A DNA stretch of 64,000 nucleotides from Epiperipatus broadwayi (taxonomy: Eukaryota > Onychophora > Udeonychophora > Euonychophora > Peripatidae), in assembly GCA_028023455.1 (NCBI GenBank), contig JAQFVV010000560.1, positions 296,501 to 360,500 on the forward strand, written 5' to 3'. Made by a program: the position numbers and the translations under genes. Below are positions 1 to 24,747 of this stretch, piece after piece. The first letter of the stretch is position 1, and each line of letters starts with the position of its first letter. Below the pieces are notes generated by a model. It made no database searches. It worked only from the letters and a program-made list of their open reading frames with translations, and was not told the origin of the DNA.

Positions 1-1194
1 TTTTGGAATAAGACTACTCCCAATCCATGTTGGCTACTACCAGTTTGAATATAAAATGTTTGGGAAATATCACAGTAAGCCAGAACTACTTGTTTCAGAA
101 AATTCTTCTTGATGAGCCAAAACTCCCACTCCTGTTGTGAACCCCAAAACCACTTCTGGTACTTTCTTAATAACTGGACTAAGGATGATGATTCTACAGC
201 AAACTTTTTATAAAACTGGTGGTAAAAGTTGCAGAGATCTAAAAATGACCTCACCTGGCATCTGTTAGCAGGTGTAGGGAAATGCTCAATTGCAGATAAT
301 TTGTCCGGATGGGGTCCAGATGGGGTTTAATACCATCCTTCCCAATTACAAAGCCCAAAAATGCCACTTCATCCATGGCTAAGTAACTTTTCTGCAAGTT
401 GATCGTGATATTTTTTTGACTGCATTCGGTCAAAAATATCTCCACATGTTCCAAGTGCTCTTCAATTTTTCTGGATGCAATAACCACATCATCCATGTAC
501 ATTACTATAATATTTTTAACCTTCTTTGACAATATCTGATCTAACCACATCATCCATGTACATTATTATAATATTTTTAACCTTCTTTGACAATATCTGA
601 TCCAAACACCTTAACAACCCAGATCCACTGTTGATCAACCTGAATGGCATCTATTTAAAGACATACGTATACCCTTCATACCGAAACCCTATATATTGGT
701 GATCAGATGGATGAAGAGGTATCTATCTGCCAATAACCCGAAGTCAAGTCAAACTTACTAAAGACAGTTTTCCCTTGAAATCTAGCCAGAATTTCAGTTA
801 TTGTAGGAGGAATGTTTCTTTCAGGAATAGTGATAGCATTTAATCAGAGAGCATCCAAACATATTCTAGCCATCCCATCATTTTTCTTTACTACCACCAA
901 AGGGTTAATATAAGATGATGCTTGTTTACCAATAACACCCCCTTCGATCATCTGTTGTATCTGACTATCCACCTCGGCTTTATATTGAAATAAAATGGGG
1001 TGAGATCGACTTTGAAAATGGTTTTCCTCCTTGACTTTGATCCGATGAACATACTCTTCAATAGCCCGAGGTCTATTAGAAAAAAACATATGGTACTGTG
1101 TCAACACCTGTGTTAAAAGATGTTGTTCTGTCCCCTTTAGTATGGACTGTTCCACCTTATTCTTTACTTCAGTGGTGTCTAAGACTGACTGCAT
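1..1194 (-). pseudogene. Ty3/gypsy reverse transcriptase and RNase H start, broken
   Basis: Read on the minus strand, this is the pol core of a Ty3/gypsy LTR retrotransposon. In the element it would copy its RNA into DNA. The N-terminal part (844-1194) has the motif INPLVVVKKNDG typical of the RT fingers. RT motif A (KFDLTSGYWQI) follows near 745-783, and motif C (MYMDD) lies at 485-505. The RNase H domain begins near 1-90 with QTGSSQHGLGVVLF, where families normally have an Asp (TDAS-type motif) and here there is Gly. The frame is broken: there are stops between 603 and 843, and a 61-bp tandem duplication at 481-602 shifts it. The rest of RNase H and the integrase lie outside the left edge. 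Family assignment is firm. The copy is inactive. Confidence 0.93.
481..602 (-). repeat. 61-bp tandem duplication over the RT catalytic motif
   Basis: The segment 481-541 is repeated at 542-602 with one visible substitution (attactat versus attattat). It covers the codons for the YMDD motif and the residues upstream of it. Because 61 is not a multiple of three, the duplication places the two YMDD copies in different frames and ends the open frame near 553. Confidence 0.95.
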
Positions 1195-1394
1195 ACAGTG
1201 TATTTGTAAGGACTGATACTTTTTAATCCATCCAGGGGCATTATGCTTTCTCTACACTGAAATATGCATTGACCATAATCAAGCACACATTTATGCAGAT
1301 GAAGAAAATATGCTCCCACTATGACATCTTGTATCAACCTGGGCATTATAAAAAAGACTTGATCCACTTCCATGTTTCCCAGATGAAGTTGGAT

Positions 1395-1916
1395 CTAAAC
1401 CTGCTTTGTCTCTACATTTGCCTTTTTACCATTAGCCAATGTAACTTGCAGTCTTTTTAGAGGCAATGTAAACAGGTGAGTTTGTTGTTTTAACTGTGAA
1501 TAAAAATGACTGGAAATCAGGGACATCTGACTCCCTGAATCAATTAAAGCCTGTGCTGTGATGGATCCAATTTTTATAGTTATGATGGGACAAGTCTGGT
1601 TGGCTCCAACTAATGTTGTTTCATCTTTATCCACCACCACATTGGATAATGTTCCCCCATCTCTGTTGAATATGTTTTCCTTATCTATTTTATCCCTAGT
1701 ATAATCAAACTCTGTCAATAATATTATTTCTTCTATACACATTTTATAATTAATCAACATGGCTTGTTGTATTGCCACTGGCATATTGTTTCTTATTATT
1801 GAGATTATCTGGCTTTCTGGCAAACACAATGCCGTCAACGACTTCAGTATGGTGGCTTGATTACAGAAAAACTGCATATAAGTTCCTCCATCCCCTTTGT
1901 AATATGCTTGCTGCAA
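1395..1916 (-). pseudogene. Ty3/gypsy gag C-terminus plus retropepsin-like protease
   Basis: This minus-strand frame of 173 codons starts in gag and runs into a retroviral-type aspartic protease. The protease active site is visible as ALIDSGSQMSLIS (about 1505-1560), matching the D-S/T-G signature followed by the usual hydrophobic stretch. The upstream part (ILKSLTALCLPESQ, NNMPVAIQQAML) looks like the distal capsid of Ty3/gypsy Gag. I see no CCHC zinc knuckle between capsid and protease. The frame overlaps the upstream gag frame (1844-2242) out of register, so a frameshift near 1900 separates them, either programmed or from decay. RT follows at 1194, in the order gag-PR-RT expected for Ty3/gypsy. 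Confidence 0.85.
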
Positions 1917-2242
1917 AACTCTTCTAAAGATGCAATATTATTTCTCTTCACTCCATAAACTTGCATGATGGTGTATCTATATTCCCCAAATGCCTGTGGA
2001 TTTACACTTAAAGTATGCAACCAATCTATGGCCACACCCTTCAAATGATTATAAGCCACTGCAATCTTTTCTTGTTCATTCAATTCGTGAAACTGAAACA
2101 CTTGTTGAAGGCTTTCAAGATGCACAGCTTGACTCTCCAAATTATCTGCTATGAAAACATTTATCTCGATCAATCTTGTACCTTTAAGTTTACTTTGCCT
2201 ATTTTCAACTTTTTTATAAAATTTGCTTTCCCATCTCGGCAC
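1844..2242 (-). pseudogene. Ty3/gypsy gag (capsid) N-terminal part
   Basis: The 132-codon minus-strand frame is the likely N-terminal capsid region of the same element. It has features usual for Ty3/gypsy Gag: a helical segment ending in FQFHELNEQEKIAVAYNHL and a tryptophan-containing motif (GVAIDWLHTL) like the common A-x-x-W-x-x-x-L pattern. It is followed by SLEEF near the frameshift to the next frame. The ATG at 2242 is only the first in-frame ATG. Assignment rests on position upstream of the protease and RT and on this pattern, so the fold is inferred. Confidence 0.7.
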
Positions 2243-2299
2243 TCTTTAACAGCTCATTTATTAATAAATATTTTTGCTTTTATTGCCAGTCTTAGAAAA

Positions 2300-2990
2300 C
2301 AATGCCTCTTACTCTTTATTTAACACTAAGTTTTCCAATCAATCTAAAAGAAAAACACTATTTAACTATTTATTAGTCACAAGAAAGAGACATCCCAATA
2401 TTCATTTTGCTATTTTAAAATAAAACTTTAGCTACAAAAGCAAACACTGTTTACTGTTTATTAATTATTTCATATGAAAAGATGAACAAACTATTTTTAT
2501 TTCCCAATATTTATTTTGCTATTTTAAAAAAAAAAATTAGCTATGAAAGCAAACGCTGTTTACTGCTTATTAATTATTTCGTATGAAAAGGTGAACAAAC
2601 TATTTTTATCTTTTTTTTTAATTAATCTAAAAATGAATATGATGCTACTTTCTATTTATTAATTATTTGTCATATGAAAAAGACAAACTATATATATATT
2701 TAACTCTTCAAAACAAAAATTAACTCCGACAGACTTTTTAGAAAATATGCTATTTATTGTTTCCAAATTATTTCATACAAAAAAAACCCCTTTCTACCAA
2801 ATTTGACCAACAATATCTGCAATAATTAATGGCAATCGAACCTCTGCTGACTAGTTCTTGCCACTTACACCTGAAATCTTTCTCAACCATCTAAACAAAA
2901 TCTCACATGGGCTTGAAACTCGAAGCTCCACATTGATGTACTAAAAATTAATATATATGTAACAGGAGAAAGATCTTTGAGATTCACATA
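2300..2990. repeat. Upstream region of the gypsy relic with 109-bp tandem repeats
   Basis: No gene is seen. A 109-bp unit starting cccaatat at 2394 is repeated at 2503-2611, and two weaker, shortened versions follow to about 2790 (tatttattaattattt...catatgaaaa). On the minus strand this is upstream of gag, where the leader or LTR of the relic would lie. I could not define an LTR. At 3001-3015 the minus strand reads TGGCGCACCCTGTGG, which is vaguely primer-binding-site-like, but the call is weak. Confidence 0.6.
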
Positions 2991-3659
2991 TACTGACCAC
3001 AGGGTGCGCCACTAGTCTGAAAATAGGTACTAGACATTTATTTTAAAAGTGGACAGGATATGCGAATCGAAATGCACTGAACTAAACTCAGGGAGGAACA
3101 GATATCTTAAATATTGTTTAGACAGTTGAGAAATCAAAGCACAAAGACAAACATCAGCCAAATTAAGTTTAAACAATTTATTAATAAAAAATTGTGGGGC
3201 AATAGAGTGAAGACATCTGTCCACGAATACAAAAGTGGCTTATAGTAACATATGCATATTCACCAGAGACTGCACAAGAGTACGACAAACTTGAAGGCAT
3301 TAAACATTTTGGCAGCAAAATTCTCTCACTTAAAATTTAAGCAATGGTTAGGATAATATATTCTTGCTGGTCAGTTATAAAATTACAAAAACAAACAACA
3401 ACTCTATTTTCCTGAATCAGAGATAATAAAACAGTTATTGTCCTGCAGGAAATCAATGAAACCAGCGCGGAAGTTTGAGCAGTAATGTTCTAATTACTGT
3501 CATTAAAACACTGCATGACTGCTGCACGTAGTACTACTTTCAAAGTAAACGTTGTTGATCTCACATACAAGACAGCAAAAGATATTTGGTTACGATGTTA
3601 CGTAATCAATTAAGAAATGACTAAAATAAAAACAACAGGAATACATAATTAGCAAGCTT
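2991..3659. other. Non-coding, nothing recognised
   Basis: AT-rich unique-looking sequence with no coding frame above chance, no microsatellite and no structure I can name. Confidence 0.5.
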
Positions 3660-3771
3660 GCCTGTTTTTAATCAAATTGATTAAAACAGGCGGTGAAAGT
3701 AAACTATTTCAAAATCAATTTTATAAACAAAGTAGTGAAAGTAAACTATTTTAAAATCAATTTTATAAACA
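3660..3771. repeat. 32-bp palindrome followed by a 37/38-bp direct repeat
   Basis: 3660-3691 is a near-perfect inverted repeat: the left arm GCCTGTTTTTAATCAA faces TTGATTAAAACAGGC, with one extra T in the left arm. Immediately after it, a segment beginning gtgaaagtaaactatttc occurs at 3693-3729 and again at 3734-3771. Its role is unknown. Confidence 0.85.
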
Positions 3772-3917
3772 TGAAAATGATCTATTTTACATATAAATCC
3801 GTATGTGTTTTAAATAATAATAAAAATAATTTAGCATTAGACATTTAATGAAAATGAAGTTGTTTTTCCCTTATTAATTTTAGTAATAAAACCATTGAAT
3901 CGGAAATCAATCCAGTT

Positions 3918-3920
<3 letters not shown>

Positions 3921-4003
<83 letters not shown>

Positions 4004-4013
4004 GTGTGTGTGT
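3921..4013. repeat. Compound microsatellite (CT)n-(TA)n-(GT)n
   Basis: Pure CT dinucleotides at 3921-3968 pass directly into TA dinucleotides (3969-4001) and then a short GT run. Frames predicted through it (RERERE, IYIYIY) are repeat artefacts. Confidence 0.98.
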
Positions 4014-4156
4014 TTTTAATTTCAATCAAGAATGACATATAGTAAATTTTAAATAATTTCGTAGGTGTCATTCATCCAAGCATATTAAAGTAATTTAAAG
4101 TGAGTGTTTAATATTGTCACACTCTCATATCCAAATATTTAAGATTTGCCCATACT

Positions 4157-4482
4157 TTACCAAAAACATTGTCAAGCGTAGGTTTGTTTACATAAACATC
4201 AGAGCAAGCATTCACTATCTCTATTGTTAATTCCATCTTCAGATCATGATTTCAAGCTGATTTGCTATCATCAGTGAAGAATAGGAAAAAGAAACTAGAT
4301 CTAAATACTTACTCTGAGCATTTATGAAACAATTTTCTATTCAGCTTGCAACTGTGAATTTTTTAGACACGTAATGTCTTCAAACTCAGCATAGCAAGCC
4401 AGATAGCTATATGGGTCTGATATCAGTTCATTATCGCCACATAGTAGAAGCCTCTGCAATATAAATCATTGCAAGAAAACCT
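4157..4482 (-). repeat. Inverted copy of the ~400-bp satellite unit
   Basis: The reverse complement of this segment matches the direct units that follow, from ttcttgcaatgat through the ctagtttctttttcc core to tttttggtaaa. It faces unit 1 across about 11 bp (4483-4493), forming a foldback with arms over 300 bp. Confidence 0.9.
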
Positions 4483-4493
4483 AAAAAAAAATT

Positions 4494-5570
4494 CACACTT
4501 GCAAGCTGAATAGAAATAGTTTCATAAATCCTCGGAATAAGTATTTAGATCTAGTTTCTTTTTCCTATTCTTTACTGATGATAGAAAATCAGCTTGAAAT
4601 CATGATTTGAAGATGGAATTAACAATAGAGAAAGTGAAATGCTTGCTCTGATGTTTATGTAAACAAACCTACACTTGACAGTGTTTTTGGTAAAATGCCA
4701 TCTATTGATCATAAAGACAAGCGTTGGCAAGTTTTTTAACTTGTTTTTTTTTTGTTTTTCATAAATGTACCTTTTAAGATTTTCTTGCAATGATATATAT
4801 TGCAGAGGCTTCTACTATGTGGTGATACTGAACTGATATCCGACCCATGTAGCTATCTGGCTTGCTATGCTGAGTTTGAAGATATTAAGTGTCTAAAAAA
4901 TTCATGCTTGCAAGCTGAATAAAAATTGTTTCATAAATGCTCAGAGTAAGTATTTAGATCTAGTTTCTTTTTTTCTATTCTTCACTGATGATAAAAAATC
5001 AGCTTAAAATCATGATCTGAAGATGGAATTAACAATAGAGATAGTGAATGCTTGCTCTGACGTTTATGTAAACAAACCTATGCTTGATGGTGTTTTTGGT
5101 AAAATGCCATCTATTGATCATAAATACAAGTGTTAGGAGGTTTTTTAACTTGTTTTTTTTCATAAATGTACCTTTTAAGGTTTCCTTGCAATGATATATA
5201 TTGCAGAGGCTTCTACTATGTGGTGATACTAAACTGATATCAGACCCATGTAGCTATCTGGCTTGCTATGCTGAGTTTGAAGACATTATGTGTCTAAAAA
5301 ATTTGTGCTTGCAAGCTGAATAGAAATTGATTCATAAATGATCAGAGTAAGTATTTAGATCTAGTTTCTTTTTTCTATTCTTCACTGATGATAAAAAATC
5401 AGCTTGAAATCATGATCTGAATATGGAATTAATGATAGAGATAGTGAATGCTTGCTCTGATGTTTATGTAAACAAACATATGCTAGACGGTGTTTTTGGT
5501 AAAACACGATCTATTGATCATAAATACAAGCGTTAGCAACTTTTTTAACTTGTTTTTTTTTTTTTTCATA
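4494..5570 (+). repeat. Tandem array of a ~400-bp unit, 2.7 copies
   Basis: Units begin at 4494, 4901 and 5302, each with ttcacacttgcaagctgaat or a variant. Periods are 407 and about 401 bp. Each unit contains gtatttagatctagtttc, aatcagcttgaaatcatgat and a T-rich tract. The third unit is cut short near 5570 in a poly-T and (AT)n stretch. No coding potential was seen. Confidence 0.92.
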
Positions 5571-5575
5571 TATAT

Positions 5576-7676
5576 ATATATGATATAATGTAATTATATG
5601 TTACTGTGATTCAATCTGAGAATCACTTAAATTCGCATGGCTTTATAATTCAAACCAGTATCAAAATATATTTAAAAAATTTTATAATATGTTTGTGAAC
5701 TTTTGAATTGAACATTTTTATGAACTGTGAAACTCAAGACAATAATATTTCAATATAAAAGTAAAGCAAACAGCAACATAACTTTTGATATAATAATAAT
5801 AAGGTTTATTATTTAAAACAATAAAAAGAAAACAATTATAATCAATTTTACCACCAGCATTGCCAACCTGGTGCTGGAATATTTTTATTACAAAATATTT
5901 TGACTTTGTTTAAAATTTTATTTTGGCTTACAAAAATAAAATAAAAATAATATGAATAATTTCTTTAGCTTCAATTACTGAATACCTATCCTAGATTCTC
6001 TTAAATGGGTTGTTTTAGTAAACAAAATACTAAATAATGAATACCTATCATAGCAAATAAAGGATATTTAATACCAATTTGTAATCTCTTTTAAAACCAT
6101 CAGAGATTTAAATCTTTAAAACTTAAATTAAAATAAACTGAGTTTAATAATAACACTTTTATTTCTTTATTATAATTACTAGCATATTAACAATATGATA
6201 GTGTTATCCAACAATCAGAATAACACATAACCAGCTTAAAATTATAATCCTGATCTTAACAAATGCTAAGCTGGAATAAGGATGCTTAGCATATATTTAA
6301 AAATATTATCACCAGTTATACTGACATCACTACTATTAGAGCTAGTGATATGATTAAGCAAATTCTTTTAGCTAACTTTAAATTAAATTATATATATGGG
6401 CCACTCATTCATGAGAGGTCATTCATACATTTTTTAATAAATTTTGTCCACATAAAATATTACTGTCAATGTGTGTTAAAATTAAAGACCTAAAAACTTA
6501 CAAATACAGCGGTGAAAAATCTGGATGATCATATTAAAATTAGTATGTGTGAATTACCTCTTATACCATATGCATACTTTAACATACTTAAAATAAACAT
6601 AGATGATTGTTGGTTGGCTTGTGCATGATAAAACTATTATAGAAACACAATTCTAACATTGATGTATCTATGAGCCTTAAAATAGCTACCTCTACCAGAA
6701 GAAACAAAGTTCCTCAAATGAGCATATCTTGTCAAAAAAACCTAAAAAATAAAATGCAACATCACCTACTGTGGTGGAACTCAGCTTCATCATGAATGAA
6801 TGATAGGGCAAAATATAAAAAAACATATGCTCCGCAGAACTAGATAAGATTATGGTGGCTTTCAAATATATCATTTTGAGGCAGAAAATAAGATGCCTGA
6901 ACATTGACTAAAGCACATCAGGAACATGAAAGACACACCAGGAAAGTATGATTCTCTCTCATATGATTATAATGCTTATAAATGTGATAATCATCACAAG
7001 AAAAATACAACACAAGATATACAATAACCCACTATGGGCACAAGCACTTTAAATTCATGGAAAAGCATTACAATGAGGATGGAGAACCTTGTCTACTCCA
7101 TAAAGAATACTCAAAATAGTTAACAAAGACTAATTCTATGAGGCTAACAAATACTAACTAATGACAAGATATATACTTTACATGAATTAACTAAGTTATC
7201 ATTAAGAAATTTCAAGTAACTACATGTATATCGAATGTAAGAACCAACAAAGCAAAACTGAGTAAATCGACTACTATTAAAATACTTTAAAATTAAATGC
7301 ATATAAAATTCTTGGCAAAAGCACAGTACACACATAATAAAATATTAAATACTAAAAAATATTGTGACTAGTGACTTTAGAAGAGCATTCATAAAACAAA
7401 TGAATGGAAACTCTTTAATAAACCTCTTTGGCTGAATTAGAATAAAATGAGTGAAACATCCCACATATAATAAGATAAGACTGTGATATTTAAATCTCTG
7501 GGAATGAAATTAGCAAATAAACTTAATTTGTAATATGCTTAATAAATATAAATAATAGCATATAATTTACCTGAGAATAGCATAATCAATCTACTTATTT
7601 TATAACCCATTAAGATTAAAATTGTTACATTAGTTTACCTGGTATATTTATGCTAATAATGTTACACATATTTTAA

Positions 7677-7714
<38 letters not shown>

Positions 7715-7736
7715 TTAAAATATGTGTAAAAATATT

Positions 7737-7769
<33 letters not shown>

Positions 7770-9480
7770 CAAATATTTTTTTGGTTTTCTTATTTTTTTA
7801 AAACCAATAAAATACAGACAATAAAAAAAAATAATACAGTAACTTAAGTTCATAGTTTCAGCTCCATACTGGCTTTCCATTCTAGATATGTAGATAATTT
7901 ACTGAATAATTTTTCTAATAGTATTCAAAGGTTCTAATCAAAATGTTAATAAACATGTCAATGATTGCTAATAAAATAGAAACATGATTTAAATAGTTTT
8001 TTGAAGACATATTAATCTATTCCTTTAAAGATATACTAAATATTAAAACATTAAAATAATAAGATAGGTCGGCATCGGAAAAACAAAATTCTTCAGCTGA
8101 TAATTTTTATAGCATCCTGGGTTTAAATTCATAATAATGTAGCTTTGTGATTTCTAATTCTGTTTTCTCTTTTAAAAGAATGTATTTTTTTTTTTTTATA
8201 AACATTTTTTTTTTAAATTAGTTCTCATACAACATTTTGAAATCATATTTCCAAATAACTTTTTTTCTGCACTGCTTAGCATGAGATACAAATTATTTTT
8301 GTTGAAGTTCATTTTGTTTTATCTGTTTTTCATAAGGTATTTTCATTTCAGGTCAAGTTATAAGCAATAAACTTTTAAGATATACTATCATTTGAAAATT
8401 CATCATTAATTAATTGTAGACTACAATATTTTGTCCAACCGTTTTTAGGATAAGATAATTAATATCTTGTATTCATTATATTCTGGTTGAACACTAAGCA
8501 AAGTAATTAAAATTATACTAATGCTTAACAGATAAACTTTATTCTTCCTAGTTTAGTGCAGTATATTTCTCTTTTCTAAATTATATCAGAAATATGCATT
8601 ATTAAACATGAGTCTATTTTAGAGTCAATATTAAATATCAAGAATAAATTTCAGACTTAATGACAGCTTTAAATAATTTTATCACAAAGAGATTGACACA
8701 TTTTAAAACTGTAATATAGTTCACTATAATGTTTTTCAATTAAATTTGCTTATATTTTAACTTAATTGGATAAATACTGAGTATCCTTCAGCTAAAACAG
8801 TTCCATACAATATCTGTATTTAACCATGTAAATACTAATAATTTGAATCTTAATTTTAGTTTCCAATAGAGAAAAGAAAACATGCAATATGTAAATAGGA
8901 TAAGAGATACATAACTTCCTTTAAACATTTTTTTGTTACTACGTTTTCAAAATTTTGACTGAAAGTTGAATATCAGAAAATAGTTACCTTTTTAATCCAG
9001 CTGTTTATGACTGTAGAATAATCTAAAATTATTTATTTAAACATACTTTACTTTTAATAAAATAATAACTTTTAAAGAAAATTACAACTTTTTTTTATTT
9101 TTTAAGAGAAGTTGAGATTTAGGCCACACACAGACACACAAGATTAACTACTGAACCACTATTTATATCTGATATTTTTTTACTCCTTCCAATTGTCAAT
9201 TGCTTTTAAAAACCAATAAGTTTTTATATTTAACACTTTTGACAGTTCAGCTGAAATTGATTGCTCATGCAATTGATTTATTATCTGAAACCACATGGTT
9301 ATTAATGGTCAAATTGAATGTTAACTTTTAATTATTTTATGTAACATTTTTTAAACAATATTTTATTACATAAAATAAAATAAAAATAGATATAAATAAT
9401 ATAATTAGTTTTATTTATCAAACTTTAAAAAAAGTTTTAATAATTTTATTCATTCATTTGTTATAAATCAATATTACAAT
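5576..9480. other. AT-rich non-coding stretch
   Basis: No recognisable genes or element ends. The only clear structure is the pair of (TA)n-centred palindromes at 7662-7780. Small frames here have no domain-like content. Confidence 0.5.
7662..7780. repeat. Two adjacent palindromes centred on (TA)n
   Basis: TTACACATATTTTAAAACA (7662-7680) is the exact reverse complement of 7711-7729, with (AT)15 between. Directly after it, AAAAATATTTGT (7728-7739) is the reverse complement of ACAAATATTTTT (7769-7780), again with (TA)n between. Confidence 0.92.
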
Positions 9481-9612
9481 TAAATTATTATCAGCTTGGT
9501 CTCTTTACACTGGTGAGATAAACACACAAGTTTATCATGGGAAACCAACTAATTTCCTTGGTTTTCCTTTCTACCGAGGGCCCTCTGCAATGAGACAAAA
9601 CATCCAAAAAAA

Positions 9613-10665
9613 TTGAAAGATGATGCTGAACGTACAACCACTTCTCTCTACAAAACCTACCTTTCACTATATGAAAAAGTATGCCTATTCAATCAGCTTG
9701 TAACTACAAAAATAACCTATTACTCACCAATCATAAATTTCACTAAATCTTTCACATCGTCCATTTACTCAGTCTGCAGCAAGCTATTATGGTGCAGAAA
9801 AGTAGTCTCCATCTCTGTAAAACAACTTAGTCTTCCAACAACTAGAAGTTGGATTAGGTTTTTACTCCATATAAATTTTTCACAAACAAAAATGTATTAA
9901 TCTTCTAGCTACACTGAAAAGATGTTTTCCAGCCCTTGAATGCATTCTTCAAATAACACCCACAGACCAACCCCCATCTTCACACGGATATTTGTCTTTG
10001 CTCGTAAACCAACTTCAAAGCATTTATGATCAGGTGTCTTTTTTGGGTGTTGGTAGATACACCTATTGGAATATTTACAATATGCTATACCCAGACACAA
10101 CACCATATCTTCACTCACCCATGCTAAATATGAACAATAGTATTTTGATGCTGTGATTTAAAAAGTGGTCAATGGAACCCAAATTTTTTGACTTTTTTTT
10201 AAAGGTAAATCTTTATGCTCTACCTACCTCATACTTTCTTAAATACCACAGATTTTACAACAAAATTGATGTTGTTTGTTCCCTATGCCACAGGGAAGAA
10301 GAAACACAACAGCACCTATTTCACACCTGTATAGGGCTAACAAATACATGAAAAATTATGATTAACACATATAGACAAAATAACATCACACTTGATAACC
10401 TATTAGAGGTTCTCAGTAAAGGCTCAATACCAGCAGCTTGTGCAGCAACTTTTTGTTTATATAGTTTCTGGTGCATCAGATGTACTTTCTGCCTTGGAGA
10501 CAATACCACAAAGCACCCAGCCACATTCTCAAAGAAGCTCGAACTATTAATGGCCAAAGATGGAAAAATTGCACACCCAGATATATTTGCTGCTACATGG
10601 TCACTATTAAAAACCTGAAACAAAACATAACCAAAAAACAAATTATGACTTTTCTGTAACAAGAA
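9613..10665 (+). pseudogene. LINE ORF2 C-terminus (zf-RVT region), degraded
   Basis: This is the 3' part of a non-LTR retrotransposon ORF2 on the plus strand. Near 10285-10340 it carries the zinc-knuckle CSLCHREEETQQHLFHTC (C-x2-C...H...C), the pattern of the RT-associated zinc-binding domain found C-terminal to many LINE reverse transcriptases. Upstream frames (SIYSVCSKLLWCRK, QLSLPTTRSW; then FFLKVNLYALPTSYFLKYH near 10190) fit the linker between RT and the knuckle. Downstream, 10358-10618 (NLLEVLSKGSIPAACAATF) and the overlapping frame 10471-10659 look like the terminal helical region. Several stops and frame changes show it is a fossil. RT and endonuclease domains are absent. The clade cannot be fixed by eye. 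Confidence 0.8.
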
Positions 10666-10669
10666 CAAC

Positions 10670-12360
10670 TATTTTGTTGTGGTTTGTTTTTAACATATCC
10701 CTTTCTTTAATTATTCTTTCTGTTTGCTCTAAAGCTATATAGTTTTAAACCATGTATTTTCAACAATGTAACTTTGGTTAACAACAAATTCATGTAATCT
10801 AATTCGTACAATAAAGTATATTATTGAAACACAATTAAATTATTATTGATTTTTAAAGTCACATATCTTTCATGCATGCATATACATTTGCACATGAGAA
10901 TGACCTACAAACATGAACTCTATTAACTTCTTTCAATTTATTTAAATTAACTACAAAATAAAAATACTAATGAATATTAAATTTAAAATAACTTTATAAG
11001 CTAAATACTAATTTAAGTAACACCTTTAAATATTATTATTCTGTTTTAATAAAATTTACAGATTATTTTTAAACTAATTTGATACTATTTATTCTAATTT
11101 ATTTATAATATCAATTTATTATAGGTTGTACATTTTAAAAATGAACTGAACAATAATTACTTAATAATACATAATAATAATTACTTAATAATTTTTGAGT
11201 ATTATTTACTTAGGTTTTAGAAAAAAATATAATGGAATTCTTATAGTTTTAAGTACCAGTGTTGGACATATTATAATTTTGAAAAAACTTGTGATTGTCT
11301 GATAATGTCTCAGCTAGCTTATTATATTTGATTCTATTATAATATAAATGCTTGTCTTCATATTGTAAATATGTATTTGTTGGATCTAATCTTCATTATT
11401 AGGGTTAAGATTAATTATGTTTTCTTTTTACTACATTTCTGTTAAAATGTTGCACCTGCTAAAGGAAGAAAAAATACTTCATTTTAAAAAAAATGCATTT
11501 CTGCACATTTTTTTGTTTTGTTTTTGTGAAAAATGACTAAAGAAAAGTTCTCTTTACCATGACCAACAGCTCAACATGAAAACCAGCCCTGCTTAAGAAC
11601 TAATGTTTTAAAAGAATATTAGGCAAAATTTTATGTTTATTGTATAATGTTAATATATGATAAGATTTATATATATTATGTAATATTTATGGGTTGGGTA
11701 GCATATCTACTATTATATTTGGGCAAGTTTATATTTGATATGAAGTTATACCAATAAAATATATCTTGTTATTTTACATGAAACTGAAGATATTAATCTC
11801 ACATATTTGGTATTTAAAATATGTGCTCTATATCTCTAATGGGCAAACAGTATTTTAAATTTATCAAATGTGAATAATTTTATACTTATGCTATAACAGC
11901 ATAGTTTTCATTTATGGTTTCAATGGAATTTTTATTTCATTAGTTATTTAATTCATTAACATTTGTTCTTTATTAGTATGTACACATTATTTTAATATAA
12001 TGTTTTATTCTATAACTTGCTGTTGAATAGTCCTTGCTTAGATTATATTTGTTATATTTTACATATTTCTAACAGTCATTTGGCTGAGATATGCATTCTT
12101 ATTCAATGGTTTCATATATTGATTGACATACACATTTTTGATATAAATTTATTCTTATTAGTGTATTTCACTATCATGCCTAAGTTTAGAGATAATATAT
12201 TTCTAATATCAGCACATTGTGATGTTTATTATATATTGAGCTTTGTGAGATGGAGGTGTTATCCCCATAGTGTTTGTATTCTCCATGAGTGGCTTATTTT
12301 GATATCTTGTTATAGTATATTTGTATAGTCAGAGTGGCTATGTTCCATGGAGAGGATTAT
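10670..12360. other. AT-rich non-coding stretch after the LINE tail
   Basis: An AATAAA near 10810 may mark the LINE 3' end. The rest to 12360 is AT-rich with no recognised feature. The 103-codon frame at 12017-12328 has no domain-like pattern. Confidence 0.45.
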
Positions 12361-12362
12361 TA

Positions 12363-12417
12363 AGAATTTACACATTATAATATATATATATATATATATA
12401 AGAATTTACACATTATA

Positions 12418-12455
<38 letters not shown>
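12363..12455. repeat. Direct 38-bp duplication containing (TA)n, then (GT)n
   Basis: agaatttacacattataat followed by a TA tract occurs at 12363 and again at 12401. The second TA tract runs into GT dinucleotides (12438-12455), which abut the end of the Penelope-like element. Confidence 0.9.
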
Positions 12456-24255
<11,800 letters not shown>

Positions 24256-24493
24256 AAGTAGATTTGCACGCCCATCTGTGGAGCTATTCGAAATTCCCAC
24301 ACCCTGCAATTCTGTAGAGCATTTAATATGTACATATGTTTTTTTTTCCTTCTATTTTAAATAATAATGAATAATATTATGTAAGATTTTTTTTCCTGAG
24401 TTTGTATGTTCTGTCATTGTAATCTTTCTCTCAAGTTTATACATCCAGTAATATAATTATTTAATTTCATATGTATATAAAAATGTAGTATAT
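24256..24493. repeat. Segment S, forward copy
   Basis: About 235 bp starting agtagatttgcacgcccatc. Its reverse complement is the spacer between LR1 copies 3 and 4 (41717-41946). Here it lies between LR1 copy 1 and LTR-A, joined to a different end of LR1. Confidence 0.85.
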
Positions 24494-24747
24494 TGTAACG
24501 GTCAGAATCGTCTATCTCGCTAACACAATGGAGAATTCAAACCCCAGACACGAAACTGAACATTCTAGGAGGAGTTGCCTTCTAGATATACTAAGTTCGA
24601 ATCTAAAGCCCAAATTTCACAGTGCCATCTACGTGACAATGCATCTGATGCCACTACTAGTATGACCTTTGACCGGTGCCTGGTGGTCAGGGAGAAACAA
24701 AAGTATCTATACTAAAAAGCTTGGGTGGCTAAATAATGTCTATGGAT

